Shown in pieces: positions 26,671 to 36,186 of a stretch of DNA of 64,000 bases. Source of the stretch: Paracoccaceae bacterium (GTDB lineage: Bacteria; Pseudomonadota; Alphaproteobacteria; Rhodobacterales; Rhodobacteraceae). The stretch lies in contig JAPOVX010000017.1 in NCBI GenBank assembly GCA_026707935.1, positions 1 through 64,000 on the forward strand, given 5' to 3'. Within the stretch, counting starts at the first letter, position 1. Every line of letters starts with the position of its first letter. Both the position numbers and the translations under genes were made by a program. The notes under the pieces are model-generated. The model was not told the DNA's origin and did no database searches. It saw nothing but the letters and a program-made list of their open reading frames with translations.

Positions 26671-26984
26671 ACAGGCAACGTAGCTGGACGGACATCATTA
26701 CCGTCGCCGAACTGGAAACAGGAGACGTCACCCCCGTACGATTAGGCTCCCGGGACCTTGCCGTTTACGACTCCGTGGACGGGATTTTTGTCAGCCTCGC
26801 CCGATGTACGCACGGAGCCGCAAATCTCTGCGACGGTTACTTCGACGGGAAATACATCGAATGTCCGTTACACCAGGGCCTGTTCGACGCCCGAACGGGG
26901 GAGGCCAAGGCGCTTCCCGCCCGGCGAAACCTGCGCATGATCGAAGCGCGCGTGCGGGATGGCGTCGTCCAGGTCCTCGTCTGA
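26667..26984 (+). CDS. Rieske-type [2Fe-2S] ferredoxin
   Basis: A 105-residue soluble Rieske ferredoxin, the usual size of the small electron-transfer type. The cluster motifs are C-T-H (SLARCTHGAANL) and C-P-L-H (ECPLHQGLFDARTG). GTG 26667 overlaps the desaturase TGA by three bases, which indicates coupled translation and a two-component oxygenase. A longer frame from 26472 merely overlaps the desaturase gene. Confidence 0.9.
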   Translation: MNRQRSWTDIITVAELETGDVTPVRLGSRDLAVYDSVDGIFVSLARCTHGAANLCDGYFDGKYIECPLHQGLFDARTGEAKALPARRNLRMIEARVRDGVVQVLV

Positions 26985-27013
26985 ATGATCCAGGGGGAGG
27001 GGGATCCGGCGGC

Positions 27014-28028
27014 CTACCGGCTTCGCTGCTGTCCCGCGCGGTTCGGGTCAGCGAAGTGCATGGCACGTGGCGGCTGGCCCCGGAGGATCCCGGAAACGTC
27101 TTCGATCATCATGTCCTGAATCCGTGCATAGTATGTATCGAGGCCCCCGGCGAGATTGGTCGTGAACAGCACGTTCGGAGTGGTTCGAGCGACCGAAAAT
27201 GACGGATCCGGCTCCTCCGGTAAAGACATCGGCCGGCGCATGAAAACGCCCGGCCGCCGCGCGTGCGAGAAACGCGTCGATATCCGTGATCTCCGCCCGA
27301 CTCACGAGAACATCGCTGGCATCATCCTGAATTCGGGACAGGGCCACTCGATCCAGGAATCCCGTGTTTTCCGTTGTCACGCCGGCGGGCAGGAACAGGA
27401 ATCAGCTTTAACTGATGACGTCACCAAACGAAGCCGGATGAATCGGATGCTTCCGGAGTTCAGATTCCGGCAACCACGGATCATAGGCCGAGATGGCGCA
27501 ACCGAATGGCCCGAGCAGCGGTACCGGTGATCGCCCGAGATTGCCGAACCCAACCAGTCCGACAACAGCTCCGCAGGGCGTGCCGGCGCAACGATTTCCT
27601 GCGATCCCGTTCGCCTCGCGGTGCTCGCGAAACATGCGGTTCGCGTCTGAGAAGCCGCGACCGAGGTTGATCGCCCGGGAAAGACAATATTCCGCAACCG
27701 CCCGCGCCATGGCCGGCGCGGCCGACAGGACATGAATTCCAAGGCGCTGCGCTTCCGCATAGTCGATGTTGGGCTCCCAGTTGCCCTTCACGTTCAGGAT
27801 CGCTTTCAAATTCCTCGCACGGGCGAGCCGTTCCCTTTGCATTCGGGTCTGGCCTACGATGATCGAGACTTCGGGAAGGATCGCCTCGACCAGTTCGTCC
27901 GGTGCGCGCGAGCCGAAATGGCACCTGACGCGGGCCTGGGCCCCCAGCGCTTCGGAAACTCTGGGCGGGAAAACCATGGACCGGGTCCGCGGATGCGGGT
28001 CCAGGAAGATCAGTGGGTCAAGGGCCAT
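27014..28028 (-). pseudogene. D-2-hydroxyacid dehydrogenase pseudogene
   Basis: A third 2-hydroxyacid dehydrogenase, read from 28028 leftwards. MALDPLIFLDPHPRTRSM and the Rossmann motif GLVGFGNLGRS are intact. The frame then meets TAA at 27408-27410 and TGA at 27402-27404, continues in the same frame as TTENTGFLDR and LVSRAEITDIDAFLARAAAG, and shifts frame near 27230 to end with EEPDPSFSVARTTPNVLFTT. Catalytic Glu text (EEPDP) is still visible, so decay seems recent. Related to but distinct from the two intact copies. Confidence 0.85.
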
Positions 28029-28370
28029 CGACCTGTCGAAGCCGATGAGTAATCCGATCTGGTAGCAACATGGTCAGCCTCATATTCAATTTGTACTCGG
28101 TTCTACGATGGAAAGAGGTGGAAATGCCAACAAGGTCGCTCAACAGGCGCTGCTTCCGCGATTTCAAGAATCGTTTTTACATCCTTTCAAAGAGCCACGA
28201 AGGGAATCTTCAAAGAATTTGACCTGATTCTCTCGGGCGAAGGTGTCCAGCCCGTGATCGATGGATGTGAAAGTTTTCACGCATGCTGCATGTTGAAATG
28301 AACGTAACAAAGTGGACAAACAAGTCGTTGACTGGAGTGGCACGATCAGACGAAATGACCGCAAGCGCAA
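28029..28370. other. upstream region of the helicase unit, no gene recognised
   Basis: About 340 bases, noticeably more AT-rich than the betaine cluster. Short open frames exist (for example one starting MERGGNANKVAQQALLPR near 28105) but none is convincing. The promoter of the two-gene unit should be here; I cannot point to clear -35 and -10 boxes. Confidence 0.45.
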
Positions 28371-30701
28371 GTGGGAATCACTAAAGTGGGCCTTGGCTCG
28401 GGAAACATAGAAAAACCGATGCGGCTGAAGTTGATAATTGTTGCATTGCGGAATTTGGCAATATGGTTCGGATTTGGAGCGACGAAACAACCATCGCCTG
28501 TCCGCTCGCCCGCAGCGAGTTCATCGTCCAAGCCTACGCGGGCAGATGCGGATGACGCGGTCGCGGCTCCCGAGCAACAACTGGCACACGACTCCGCTCG
28601 CGGAGACTCGGATCATGATGACGGCACCACAGAAGAACACACTAGCGGCGAACAGATCGACGACGATCAGGAACGCGACCAACCGGAAACCGGTGGGCAC
28701 TCCGAAGTTGATGAACCCGAAGGTAAGATCGACGACAGTTCAAGCGCGACGAAACCAAAAAAATCCGAACGCAAGCCGCACAGAATAGGGGGAAAACGAG
28801 ATCCTCAGTCTCCGAGCCCAAAACCCGGACAACGGTTGCAGTCTCCGTCTTCTTGCCCGGATTTGACCCTTCGACGGGTTCCTGCCTCTCAGAATTGGGA
28901 AATCATCCTGAACGCGGACAGAGCGTGCCGACTCGCAGTAGTGTTTCTTGATGATGCCCGTTTGGACCACAATACGCAGGAATGTTGCATTCCCATCTTC
29001 ACCGGTCGCTTGGTCGTTTCTTGCCAGGACGGACAGGAACATGAAATCCCGCTATTCAAAGATGCTCCTCTCATCTTCAAGCTCCCTAAGAACTGGTCGG
29101 GCGATGGACGCAAGATCGCCAGAATCACGAACGGGCACTTCATCGTCATCGCGCCAGCTTCGTGGAAACGGGTCGGTCGCGTACCGGTTGAACCGGACAG
29201 TTGTGTCGATTCCGCATTCCGGGCGCACTATTTCCATCGGAGCGTTACCACTGCGAGCGATGGCCACGACGGCTTCCTTGGATGGAATGGATCCCTTTTT
29301 GCCTCCGGAGTCGAGTTAACCGGACAATGTGTTCTGGATGACTCGGATGAAGGTGACTTATTCGTTGGCGAAGCTCCAAGATTGAAATCCTCACAAAAAG
29401 TTGCTTGGGCGCGTGTGGGAGAAGAGACCAAAGGCGGCTGGGGTAAGAACTTCCGGCCGGATGAGCAATCGCTACCGGAAGTCTTGGATGATAAAGAAGG
29501 CCGCTTTTTTCTTCGGATATACGATTCAGGAATGAGCATGCTCGACAGTATGGCATTCCGGCGACTGCGCAACTTGAATCGGATCCAGATCAACGGGGCG
29601 GACTTTAGTCAAGGCACGGTGATCCTCCCGAAGTCGACGGGATACCCGTCCACGAACGTACGCTTCATCGGTGCGGACGGCTCGACACTAAGCCCCATCC
29701 TGCCGGTTGGAGCTCCTCAGAAAGTGGCATCGTCTGGTGTTATCGAGGTTCCGCAGAACCCGAATGCGGATCGCATAACGTGCAACCTTGGATCAAATTC
29801 GCGCAGAGTGAATATCGTCCTCAACCTCCCTCGGATTTGGTGGCGGATTGAGTGCGATCACTCCGACCCTAGCGAGTGGCGCGACACCCCACTGGTCATG
29901 ACTCGGGATGAATTCCGCGAACACGCGTACGCGAATGACACGATGCAGGTGTTATCAAGAGGAGGAATCAGGACGATTCGCGCGGGTTTCGACGATCAAT
30001 TTGATCAGCCGTACAATTCCGCAGCCAAGGATGACTGTATCGCGATCCCCTTGAGTGATTTCGGCGACCACAAGCAGATTGATTGCCGACTGTATTCCGA
30101 CACTTATTTCAACATTGAGTGGGGCGGCAAGGTCGTCAGACTGATTCAGATTTCAGCTGAAATACTTCCTGAGATCGTGTCGTTCACGGCGGAACCCGCG
30201 ACCATTGAAGCTGGTCAGGAGGTGATCCTGGATTGGGCTACACGGAACGTGAGCGATGCCCGTGTCGAGATCGATCCTGGGAGGATCGTCGTGAAGCCTA
30301 ACGGCAATCTTCGGGTCGAACCCGCCGCGTCCTTGCAGTTCACGCTACGATTAAAACCTTCCGGTATGGATGATGTGACGAGAAAAGTTGCTGTCACCGT
30401 TCAAACAACTGGACAAACCCGAGACTTAATGACTCCGATACAGTTGTTGGAGAAGGTTGTTGAAATGCAAGCAGGTATGATTCTGGAATACTATCGAGGA
30501 CATTTGGGTTCAGATGTCACTAGTGAGGCAAACAGATTGCGTAATGCAACGCAGTATTGGAAAGGTGAAAATGTTTTGAATTTGGTTCAAGGAAAAATAG
30601 CGGAAGGGAAATACGCATACTTAGCTATCCGTACTTCAGTTCCAATCAAGGAAGATGCAATTGAAAGGGCGCATATTCTTCAAGTCAGGCAGGTTTCATG
30701 A
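28371..30701 (+). CDS. unrecognised 776-aa protein with Ig-like domain, coupled to the helicase
   Basis: I do not recognise the family. Residues about 17-36 are hydrophobic with basic ends (MRLKLIIVALRNLAIWFGFG) and could be a membrane or peripheral anchor. Residues about 38-150 are low-complexity and very acidic, then basic. The folded part begins near 155 (ASQNWEIILNADRACRLAVV). An Ig-like beta-sandwich lies at about 600-683 (IVSFTAEPATIEAGQEVILD), and a helical tail at about 685-776. The start is unsure: GTG 28371, GTG 28386 or ATG 28419, none with a good ribosome site. The stop overlaps the helicase start (ATGA). GC at 30421-30660 is 97 of 240 bases (40%), against 158 of 240 at 23281-23520. 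Transfer is likely. A partner or targeting subunit of the helicase is inferred. Confidence 0.8.
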   Translation: MGITKVGLGSGNIEKPMRLKLIIVALRNLAIWFGFGATKQPSPVRSPAASSSSKPTRADADDAVAAPEQQLAHDSARGDSDHDDGTTEEHTSGEQIDDDQERDQPETGGHSEVDEPEGKIDDSSSATKPKKSERKPHRIGGKRDPQSPSPKPGQRLQSPSSCPDLTLRRVPASQNWEIILNADRACRLAVVFLDDARLDHNTQECCIPIFTGRLVVSCQDGQEHEIPLFKDAPLIFKLPKNWSGDGRKIARITNGHFIVIAPASWKRVGRVPVEPDSCVDSAFRAHYFHRSVTTASDGHDGFLGWNGSLFASGVELTGQCVLDDSDEGDLFVGEAPRLKSSQKVAWARVGEETKGGWGKNFRPDEQSLPEVLDDKEGRFFLRIYDSGMSMLDSMAFRRLRNLNRIQINGADFSQGTVILPKSTGYPSTNVRFIGADGSTLSPILPVGAPQKVASSGVIEVPQNPNADRITCNLGSNSRRVNIVLNLPRIWWRIECDHSDPSEWRDTPLVMTRDEFREHAYANDTMQVLSRGGIRTIRAGFDDQFDQPYNSAAKDDCIAIPLSDFGDHKQIDCRLYSDTYFNIEWGGKVVRLIQISAEILPEIVSFTAEPATIEAGQEVILDWATRNVSDARVEIDPGRIVVKPNGNLRVEPAASLQFTLRLKPSGMDDVTRKVAVTVQTTGQTRDLMTPIQLLEKVVEMQAGMILEYYRGHLGSDVTSEANRLRNATQYWKGENVLNLVQGKIAEGKYAYLAIRTSVPIKEDAIERAHILQVRQVS

Positions 30702-33700
30702 CTTCGTCGATATGCGCGATCGACATACGTGATTGGCCGGAAAGAATCCGGCAACGCTATGAGAATTACCTAAAGACTTCGTTCTTTTTCAAGGAGTCCT
30801 CTTTGCGGGCGTCCTTCCAGCAAGCCTTACGCGAAGAAGGAAGCCTCCTGAAGGGCCCTTTTCCGGAACCTCATCGAGGGTTTGCACGCGGATTAGGCAC
30901 GCGAGCACTAACGGTTGAGTGTTTCCCTAACGGGGCCGAAGATCTGTTGCCAGCACTGATCGACGGGCGGCTGTATACGCACCAGGAACGCGCTATTCGT
31001 GCCATGCATCTTAATGGCCTGAATGTGGTGGTCGCCACGGGAACCGCCAGCGGCAAGACAGAGAGCTTTCTCTACCCAATTCTGTTTGAACTCTATTGCC
31101 AGCATCTCGCCGGGCAGTTGCATGAGCCGGGGGTGCGGGCCATGATTCTCTACCCGATGAATGCGCTGGCAAACGATCAGCGCGAGCGGCTCGGCATGAT
31201 TTGCCGGAACCTGAGCGAGGCGGCGTCCGGGTTCCAGCCAACATTCGGGCAATACATCGGACAGACGCCGGAAAATGCCAAGGACACATGGCGTAACGCC
31301 GCAGCGCGTGCGGAAGACCGTTTGTCTGGCGAACTCATTTTTCGCGACGAGATGCGGCGGTCGCCGCCCCACATTCTGCTGACAAATTACTCCATGCTGG
31401 AGTACCTGCTCATCCGTCCCGACGATAGTCCGCTCTTCGACGCAGGGCGAGGCGCGCACTGGCAGTTTATTGTGCTCGACGAGGCTCATCAGTATCGCGG
31501 CGCAAGAGGCATGGAAATGGGGATGCTCATCCGGCGGGTCAAGCAACGCTTGCGCGATGGCGGGCGGCAGGGTTCATTTCGATGCATCGCTACAAGCGCA
31601 ACCATTACTTCCAGCCAAGGCGAAGAAGACAGACGGTTGGTTGCCGAATTTGCGTCGGAGCTTTTTGGAGAGCCATTTTCGATTCCAGCCGTTTTATTCG
31701 GAGAATCGCTTGGCAGCGACGACGACGGACCTCCGCGGCGCTACCATGCATTTCTCCGAGCGCTTGAGGGCGCTTTCCTTGTTCACAGTGACGGAGTCGA
31801 TTCTGTAGTACTCAATCGAAAAAGAGCGGGCGACGGCAGAGCGGCAGGTGAACCTCTCGAGATTGCGTTATGCCGGGAATGCGGGCAGCACTACTATGTT
31901 GGCCAGGAACACGGGGGAAAATTGAGAGAGGCCAACCGCGACCCGAGCCGTCCGGGATTTGGTGTCGACTATTTTTTGCCAACAGACGATGGAGACCAAA
32001 CACTATGCAGATGTTGCGGTGCGTTGTCACAGTTCGCGCCTGACTGTGACTGTGATGCTGCGATTCCTGTGAGAAAATGCGCCTCTCATGAACAGAACCC
32101 CGACCAATTGAAACAATGGGCCGTCTGCGGCTATCGACGCGGCGGGGTTGGCGATCCCGTTCAGGAAATCGTGCACGGTTCGGACGGGCCAAATTCCGTG
32201 ATCGCGACCGCCCTTCATGAGCTACTTCCGATTGATCGGCGAAAAGTTCTCGCGTTTGCCGATAGCCGTCAGGAGGCTGCGTTCTTTGCTTGGTACGCCG
32301 AGGAATCTTACGAGAAGCTGCGCGACCGGAACCTCATCTTCCGGGCTATCCTCTCGGAACAGGTTGCCGAAGAGGGTCTTTCGATCGACGACTTGCGCAA
32401 CCGTCTGCTTAGAGAATGGGAGGAGGCTGGACTCCTCAGTGAAGCGGATACACGGGAGCAGCGAACGCGTCTTGTACTTACAGCTATTCTGCGAGAGGCA
32501 ATGACTGACGAGAAACGGTTGTCGCTGAGTGGCGTTGGCTTGATCAAGTGGTTCGTCGCGCTCCCTCGCAACATGCGTGTGCCGGATGCCATGCGGCACC
32601 GGCCCTGGAATTTGTCTGACGATGAAGCGCATGCCATGATCGGCTATCTGCTGGACGAGATGCGCGCACGTCGCGCCATGAGCCTCCCAAGGGGCGCTGG
32701 AACGCCGGAATGGAATGACATCTCGCCTTGGTCACGACAAGCATTCGGGATTGCGCCGCCGCGCGGTCGGCGAAACGTTTTGCAATGGGGTGGTCCCAAT
32801 TCCACAGTCGTGAAACACTTCCTCCGTCGACTTTTAGCAGGAAAGGGCTTGTCCGAAGATGCAAAGCGGTCGGCGTCGTTGGAACTGATGAAGGAAATTT
32901 GGCGTGCGTTGCGAGATCATGCTCACGATCCAATTCTCTTGCACGCAAAACAGAATGGCACGTTCCATCTTGATTCACGCTGGCTTCGGGTCAAGCCCGC
33001 CCGCCTTGAAGAAATCTGGGAATGCGACACCTGTGGCACCCTGGCAAGTCAAAACATTCGGGACATCTGCCTGCGAAATCTTTGCCCTGGCACACTCTCG
33101 CCGGTAAGCCGAGAACGCCTCGACGGGAACCACTACCAAATACTCTACCGAAGTCCCGGATTTCCTCCGGAATTAAGGGCAGAAGAACACACGGCTCAGA
33201 TCGATTCTGAAGAGGCTCGCCGGCGACAGGATCGGTTCAAGAATGGCGCTATCCATCTTCTTAGCTCGTCCACCACTTTCGAGGTCGGTGTTGATCTTGG
33301 CGATCTCGACTCGGTCTTTTTGCGTAACGTCCCTCCCGAGTCATTCAACTATGCCCAACGCGCGGGACGCGCAGGCAGGAGAGACACACCCGGGCTGGTG
33401 TTGACCTATTGCCGTCGCAATCCACACGACCTTTATCATTACGAGAATCCAATTGACCGCGTGATCGACGGTGCGGTCCATCCCCCACGGCTTCATTTGA
33501 CGAATGAAAAAATCGTCGTGCGACACATGGTTGCGGTAGCGCTGTCCGAATTCTTTAAAAAAGACAGGGGCAGGTTCCAGAATGTCGAGACCTTCGTCGG
33601 AGACTGGCATATGCCGCAAGCGACAAGCGATCTCTTTTGCTTTTGTGAGAAAAATGGGGAGTTGAAGTGCACGCTATCCCACATCGTTCCTGAGAACATG

Positions 33701-34927
33701 CACGGCCGAGTCGGGCTCCAAGACGATGGCTGGATAGTCAAGATCGCTGGTGAGGACAGCCGCTTGGCTCTCGCGGAGTCGGAAGTCTGTGCAGACTATA
33801 TCGCGATGGAAGCCCTCCGCAGAGGATACTTCGATCAAGGCAAGGACAATTGGGTAGGGCGAATCGGCAGGCGCATGAGGACAATTGCTAGCGAACGCAC
33901 GCTGAACTTCCTTTCCCGGAAAGCCGTCATTCCTAAGTACGGGTTTCCGGTGGATGTTGTCGAACTCGATGTTCGTTCTATCGACGGAATACCGACAGGC
34001 GTCGCGCTCCAACGGGACATGTCCCAAGCGATAGCAGAGTATGCGCCAGGGGGCAAAGTGGTCGCCAACAAGCTTGAATGGGAATCCTGCGGCGTCAAGG
34101 CGGTTGCCGGCAAGGCATGGCCCGTGCGGAGTTATCGCTATGACGACGCACGCAACTTCACGCAGTGGAACGAAGGTGATTCTGGCGTATCACCGGGCGG
34201 GCGGAAATACCTGATTCCAGAGTTTGGATTCGTGACGCCTCTGTTTAAGAAACCTTCGGAACCGCAGGGCCGAACGCAGCGCCTCTACACGACACGACCT
34301 TTCTTTCGAGGGTTCGAGGAGCAACCTGAAAGCAGGACCATCCTCGGTGTTCAGGTAACCAGGGCTGTTCCTGGAGTGCTGGTGATATTGTGCGAGGGCA
34401 AGAACAGGGAGGGTTTTTACATCTGCCGTTCCTGCGGCAGCCATATGACGATGGCGCAGGCCAAACATAGATCGCCTTCGGATTCGGAGTGCATGGGAAC
34501 TCTGGAGCGATTCTCCCTTGGCCACGAACTCGCCACCGATGTCGTGCGCCTTCAGTTCCCAACGGTCCATGGTGAGTGGGACGCGTATTCCGTCGCCTAC
34601 GCCGTCCTTCTTGGTGCGGCGGATACGCTGGAAGTGCCGGACACGGACCTGAATGTCACCATTACCGGCGGTGACCGACCGGGAGAGTCGGCGGTTGTAC
34701 TTTATGATAACGTGCCGGGTGGTGCTGGGTTGGTTGCGCAATTGGAACGCGAAATGGTCTTCGCTCGGGTGCTCGATGCTGCGACAGAGCGGGTGATTGG
34801 AAACTGCGGATGCGACTCGAGTTGCTACGGCTGCTTGCGGAGCTACCGCAATCAGTTCGCTCACGCTCAATTTGATCGTGTCCGTGCTCTCGAAATCCTT
34901 GCACGAACGAGTGGTTCTGAAACTTGA
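30698..34927 (+). CDS. large DEAH helicase with DUF1998/MZB-like C-terminus
   Basis: A 1409-residue superfamily 2 helicase of the COG1205 (YprA/MrfA-like) group. Motif I is TGTASGKT (114-121), motif II DEAH (261-264), motif III SAT (300-302) and motif VI QRAGRAGR (about 884-892). The two RecA lobes are split by about 500 residues containing C-x2-C pairs (CRECGQHYYVG near 390, CRCCG near 437, CDTCGTL near 776). The C-terminus has CRSCGSHM near 1243 and CGCDSSCYGCLRSYRNQ near 1370, the zinc-binding cysteine pattern of DUF1998/MZB domains. Relatives are DNA-repair helicases (MrfA) and helicases of DISARM, Druantia and Dpd defence systems. ATG 30698 overlaps the upstream stop, so the two are coupled. 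A defence role is inferred; no nuclease or methylase domain is visible. Confidence 0.88.
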   Translation: MTSSICAIDIRDWPERIRQRYENYLKTSFFFKESSLRASFQQALREEGSLLKGPFPEPHRGFARGLGTRALTVECFPNGAEDLLPALIDGRLYTHQERAIRAMHLNGLNVVVATGTASGKTESFLYPILFELYCQHLAGQLHEPGVRAMILYPMNALANDQRERLGMICRNLSEAASGFQPTFGQYIGQTPENAKDTWRNAAARAEDRLSGELIFRDEMRRSPPHILLTNYSMLEYLLIRPDDSPLFDAGRGAHWQFIVLDEAHQYRGARGMEMGMLIRRVKQRLRDGGRQGSFRCIATSATITSSQGEEDRRLVAEFASELFGEPFSIPAVLFGESLGSDDDGPPRRYHAFLRALEGAFLVHSDGVDSVVLNRKRAGDGRAAGEPLEIALCRECGQHYYVGQEHGGKLREANRDPSRPGFGVDYFLPTDDGDQTLCRCCGALSQFAPDCDCDAAIPVRKCASHEQNPDQLKQWAVCGYRRGGVGDPVQEIVHGSDGPNSVIATALHELLPIDRRKVLAFADSRQEAAFFAWYAEESYEKLRDRNLIFRAILSEQVAEEGLSIDDLRNRLLREWEEAGLLSEADTREQRTRLVLTAILREAMTDEKRLSLSGVGLIKWFVALPRNMRVPDAMRHRPWNLSDDEAHAMIGYLLDEMRARRAMSLPRGAGTPEWNDISPWSRQAFGIAPPRGRRNVLQWGGPNSTVVKHFLRRLLAGKGLSEDAKRSASLELMKEIWRALRDHAHDPILLHAKQNGTFHLDSRWLRVKPARLEEIWECDTCGTLASQNIRDICLRNLCPGTLSPVSRERLDGNHYQILYRSPGFPPELRAEEHTAQIDSEEARRRQDRFKNGAIHLLSSSTTFEVGVDLGDLDSVFLRNVPPESFNYAQRAGRAGRRDTPGLVLTYCRRNPHDLYHYENPIDRVIDGAVHPPRLHLTNEKIVVRHMVAVALSEFFKKDRGRFQNVETFVGDWHMPQATSDLFCFCEKNGELKCTLSHIVPENMHGRVGLQDDGWIVKIAGEDSRLALAESEVCADYIAMEALRRGYFDQGKDNWVGRIGRRMRTIASERTLNFLSRKAVIPKYGFPVDVVELDVRSIDGIPTGVALQRDMSQAIAEYAPGGKVVANKLEWESCGVKAVAGKAWPVRSYRYDDARNFTQWNEGDSGVSPGGRKYLIPEFGFVTPLFKKPSEPQGRTQRLYTTRPFFRGFEEQPESRTILGVQVTRAVPGVLVILCEGKNREGFYICRSCGSHMTMAQAKHRSPSDSECMGTLERFSLGHELATDVVRLQFPTVHGEWDAYSVAYAVLLGAADTLEVPDTDLNVTITGGDRPGESAVVLYDNVPGGAGLVAQLEREMVFARVLDAATERVIGNCGCDSSCYGCLRSYRNQFAHAQFDRVRALEILARTSGSET

Positions 34928-35592
34928 CGGAAACGGCTTCCGCTAGACGCGACTGTTCAAGGTTGGTCACGCCGTCACGTCTGTTGCCCATAGTTTCCGG
35001 AAAGGCAGAACTCCTGCAACAAAAGGTGCACCACAATCGGTTTTGAACTCCTTACTGGGTGTGCGCACTTCAAGCGACGCTGGCGGCCACGTCATTCGTG
35101 GCACTTGGCGCGCAGGGAAATACGTCTCGGTTTCGCCTCGTCTTTGAAAGACTGCCGGCCGAAAGCGGGAACTCTCCCTTTGCACCCGGGGAAGCCGGCT
35201 GGAGCTGCGTGGCGCGAAGCCGGGAGAACCGGGTGGATCGGGATCGTTGACGCGGTCGACCGTTCTCACCGGAAATGCGGTTACACGGGATTGTTTGACG
35301 CGGTCGCTGATCAGCTCGACGGGATCGATTGCGCGCTGCCGTCTCCCGGTGTTGGTGTTGGTGTGCGTTCAATTTAACTTTCAAGCGCGATCTACGCGGC
35401 TGCAGGCACCTGTCGTCGAGGCACCTTGCCGATTGATCGTGACCCTCCGGTCTGCAGGAACCTGTGGCCGAACCCGCCTCCCCGACAGGAGATTCAAGGG
35501 CCGATAACCCGCACAGGTTGCTCATGACGTCAGGAACCAGGTAGAAATTGACGTCTTCCAGGTACTGATGCCGTGCTGTCGGTGAATCGGAG
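34928..35592. other. no gene recognised (about 665 bases)
   Basis: Follows the helicase gene. A small hairpin (CGGAA-ACGGC-TTCCG, 34928-34942) just after the stop could help end transcription. TTGACGCGGTCG occurs twice near 35247 and 35299. No convincing coding frame, RNA gene or transposon end. Confidence 0.45.
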
Positions 35593-36186
35593 TTAGCGGC
35601 GCGGACCTGACGACTTGATGTAGACTTGGGACATGTAATCGGGGTCGCTCACCGCCCCGCCCTTGGCGGAATTTCCCTTCTTGATCTGGTCGACGACATC
35701 CATGCCGGAAATGACACGACCAAAGACCGTGTATTGACCGTTCAGGTGCGGTGCATCCGCGAACATGATGAAAAACTGCGAATTGGCGCTGTCCGGATGG
35801 GCCGCGCGCGCCATGCCGACCACTCCGCGCGTGTACGGCACGTTGGAGAATTCGGCTTCAAGGTTCGGTTCCGCCGAACCGCCGCGTCCGGCGAGAGAGC
35901 CATCGTTGCCGCCCCGCACGCCGAACTTCACGTCACCAGTCTGGGCCATGAACCCTTCGATGACGCGGTGGAAGACGACATTGTCGTATTGGCCTCCGCT
36001 TGCCAGGTACTTGATACGGGAGACGTGATTCGGAGCATGCTCCGGCAGGAGTTCCACTTCGACGGTTCCAGTGGTTGCCCCGGCAACCTCAATGACAAGC
36101 ACGTTCTCGTCATCGGCCGCCCCGGACATCGTGGCGGCTGCTCCAATAGCTGTAGCCATGACCAATTGCACAATTCCTTGTTTCAC
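35593..36186 (-). CDS. periplasmic peptidyl-prolyl cis-trans isomerase (cyclophilin)
   Basis: A 197-residue cyclophilin. An N-terminal export signal (VKQGIVQLVMATAIGAAATM, cleaved near GAA-DDE) places it in the periplasm, where it would speed proline isomerisation in folding proteins. Conserved parts are VVFHRVIEGFMAQTGD, GMARAAHPDSANSQFFI and LNGQYTVFGRVISGMDVV; the active-site Arg of FHRV and the QFFI phenylalanines are present. GTG 36186 has GGAGG seven bases upstream; the frame open to 36276 has no better start. It stands alone. Confidence 0.93.
   Translation of the reverse strand: MKQGIVQLVMATAIGAAATMSGAADDENVLVIEVAGATTGTVEVELLPEHAPNHVSRIKYLASGGQYDNVVFHRVIEGFMAQTGDVKFGVRGGNDGSLAGRGGSAEPNLEAEFSNVPYTRGVVGMARAAHPDSANSQFFIMFADAPHLNGQYTVFGRVISGMDVVDQIKKGNSAKGGAVSDPDYMSQVYIKSSGPRR

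Noticed and set aside
27402..27410. Recoding of the two stops in the third 2-hydroxyacid dehydrogenase
   Set aside because: Two stops of different types three bases apart plus a later frameshift are better explained by decay.
28371..34927. DISARM or Druantia as the name of the helicase unit
   Set aside because: DISARM needs separate DrmA/DrmB/DrmC and usually a methylase. Druantia DruE is generally larger and its partners are not evident. Naming it would overreach.
35247..35310. Direct repeat TTGACGCGGTCG in the gap after the helicase
   Set aside because: Only two short copies with no regular spacing; could be chance or shared promoter-like text.
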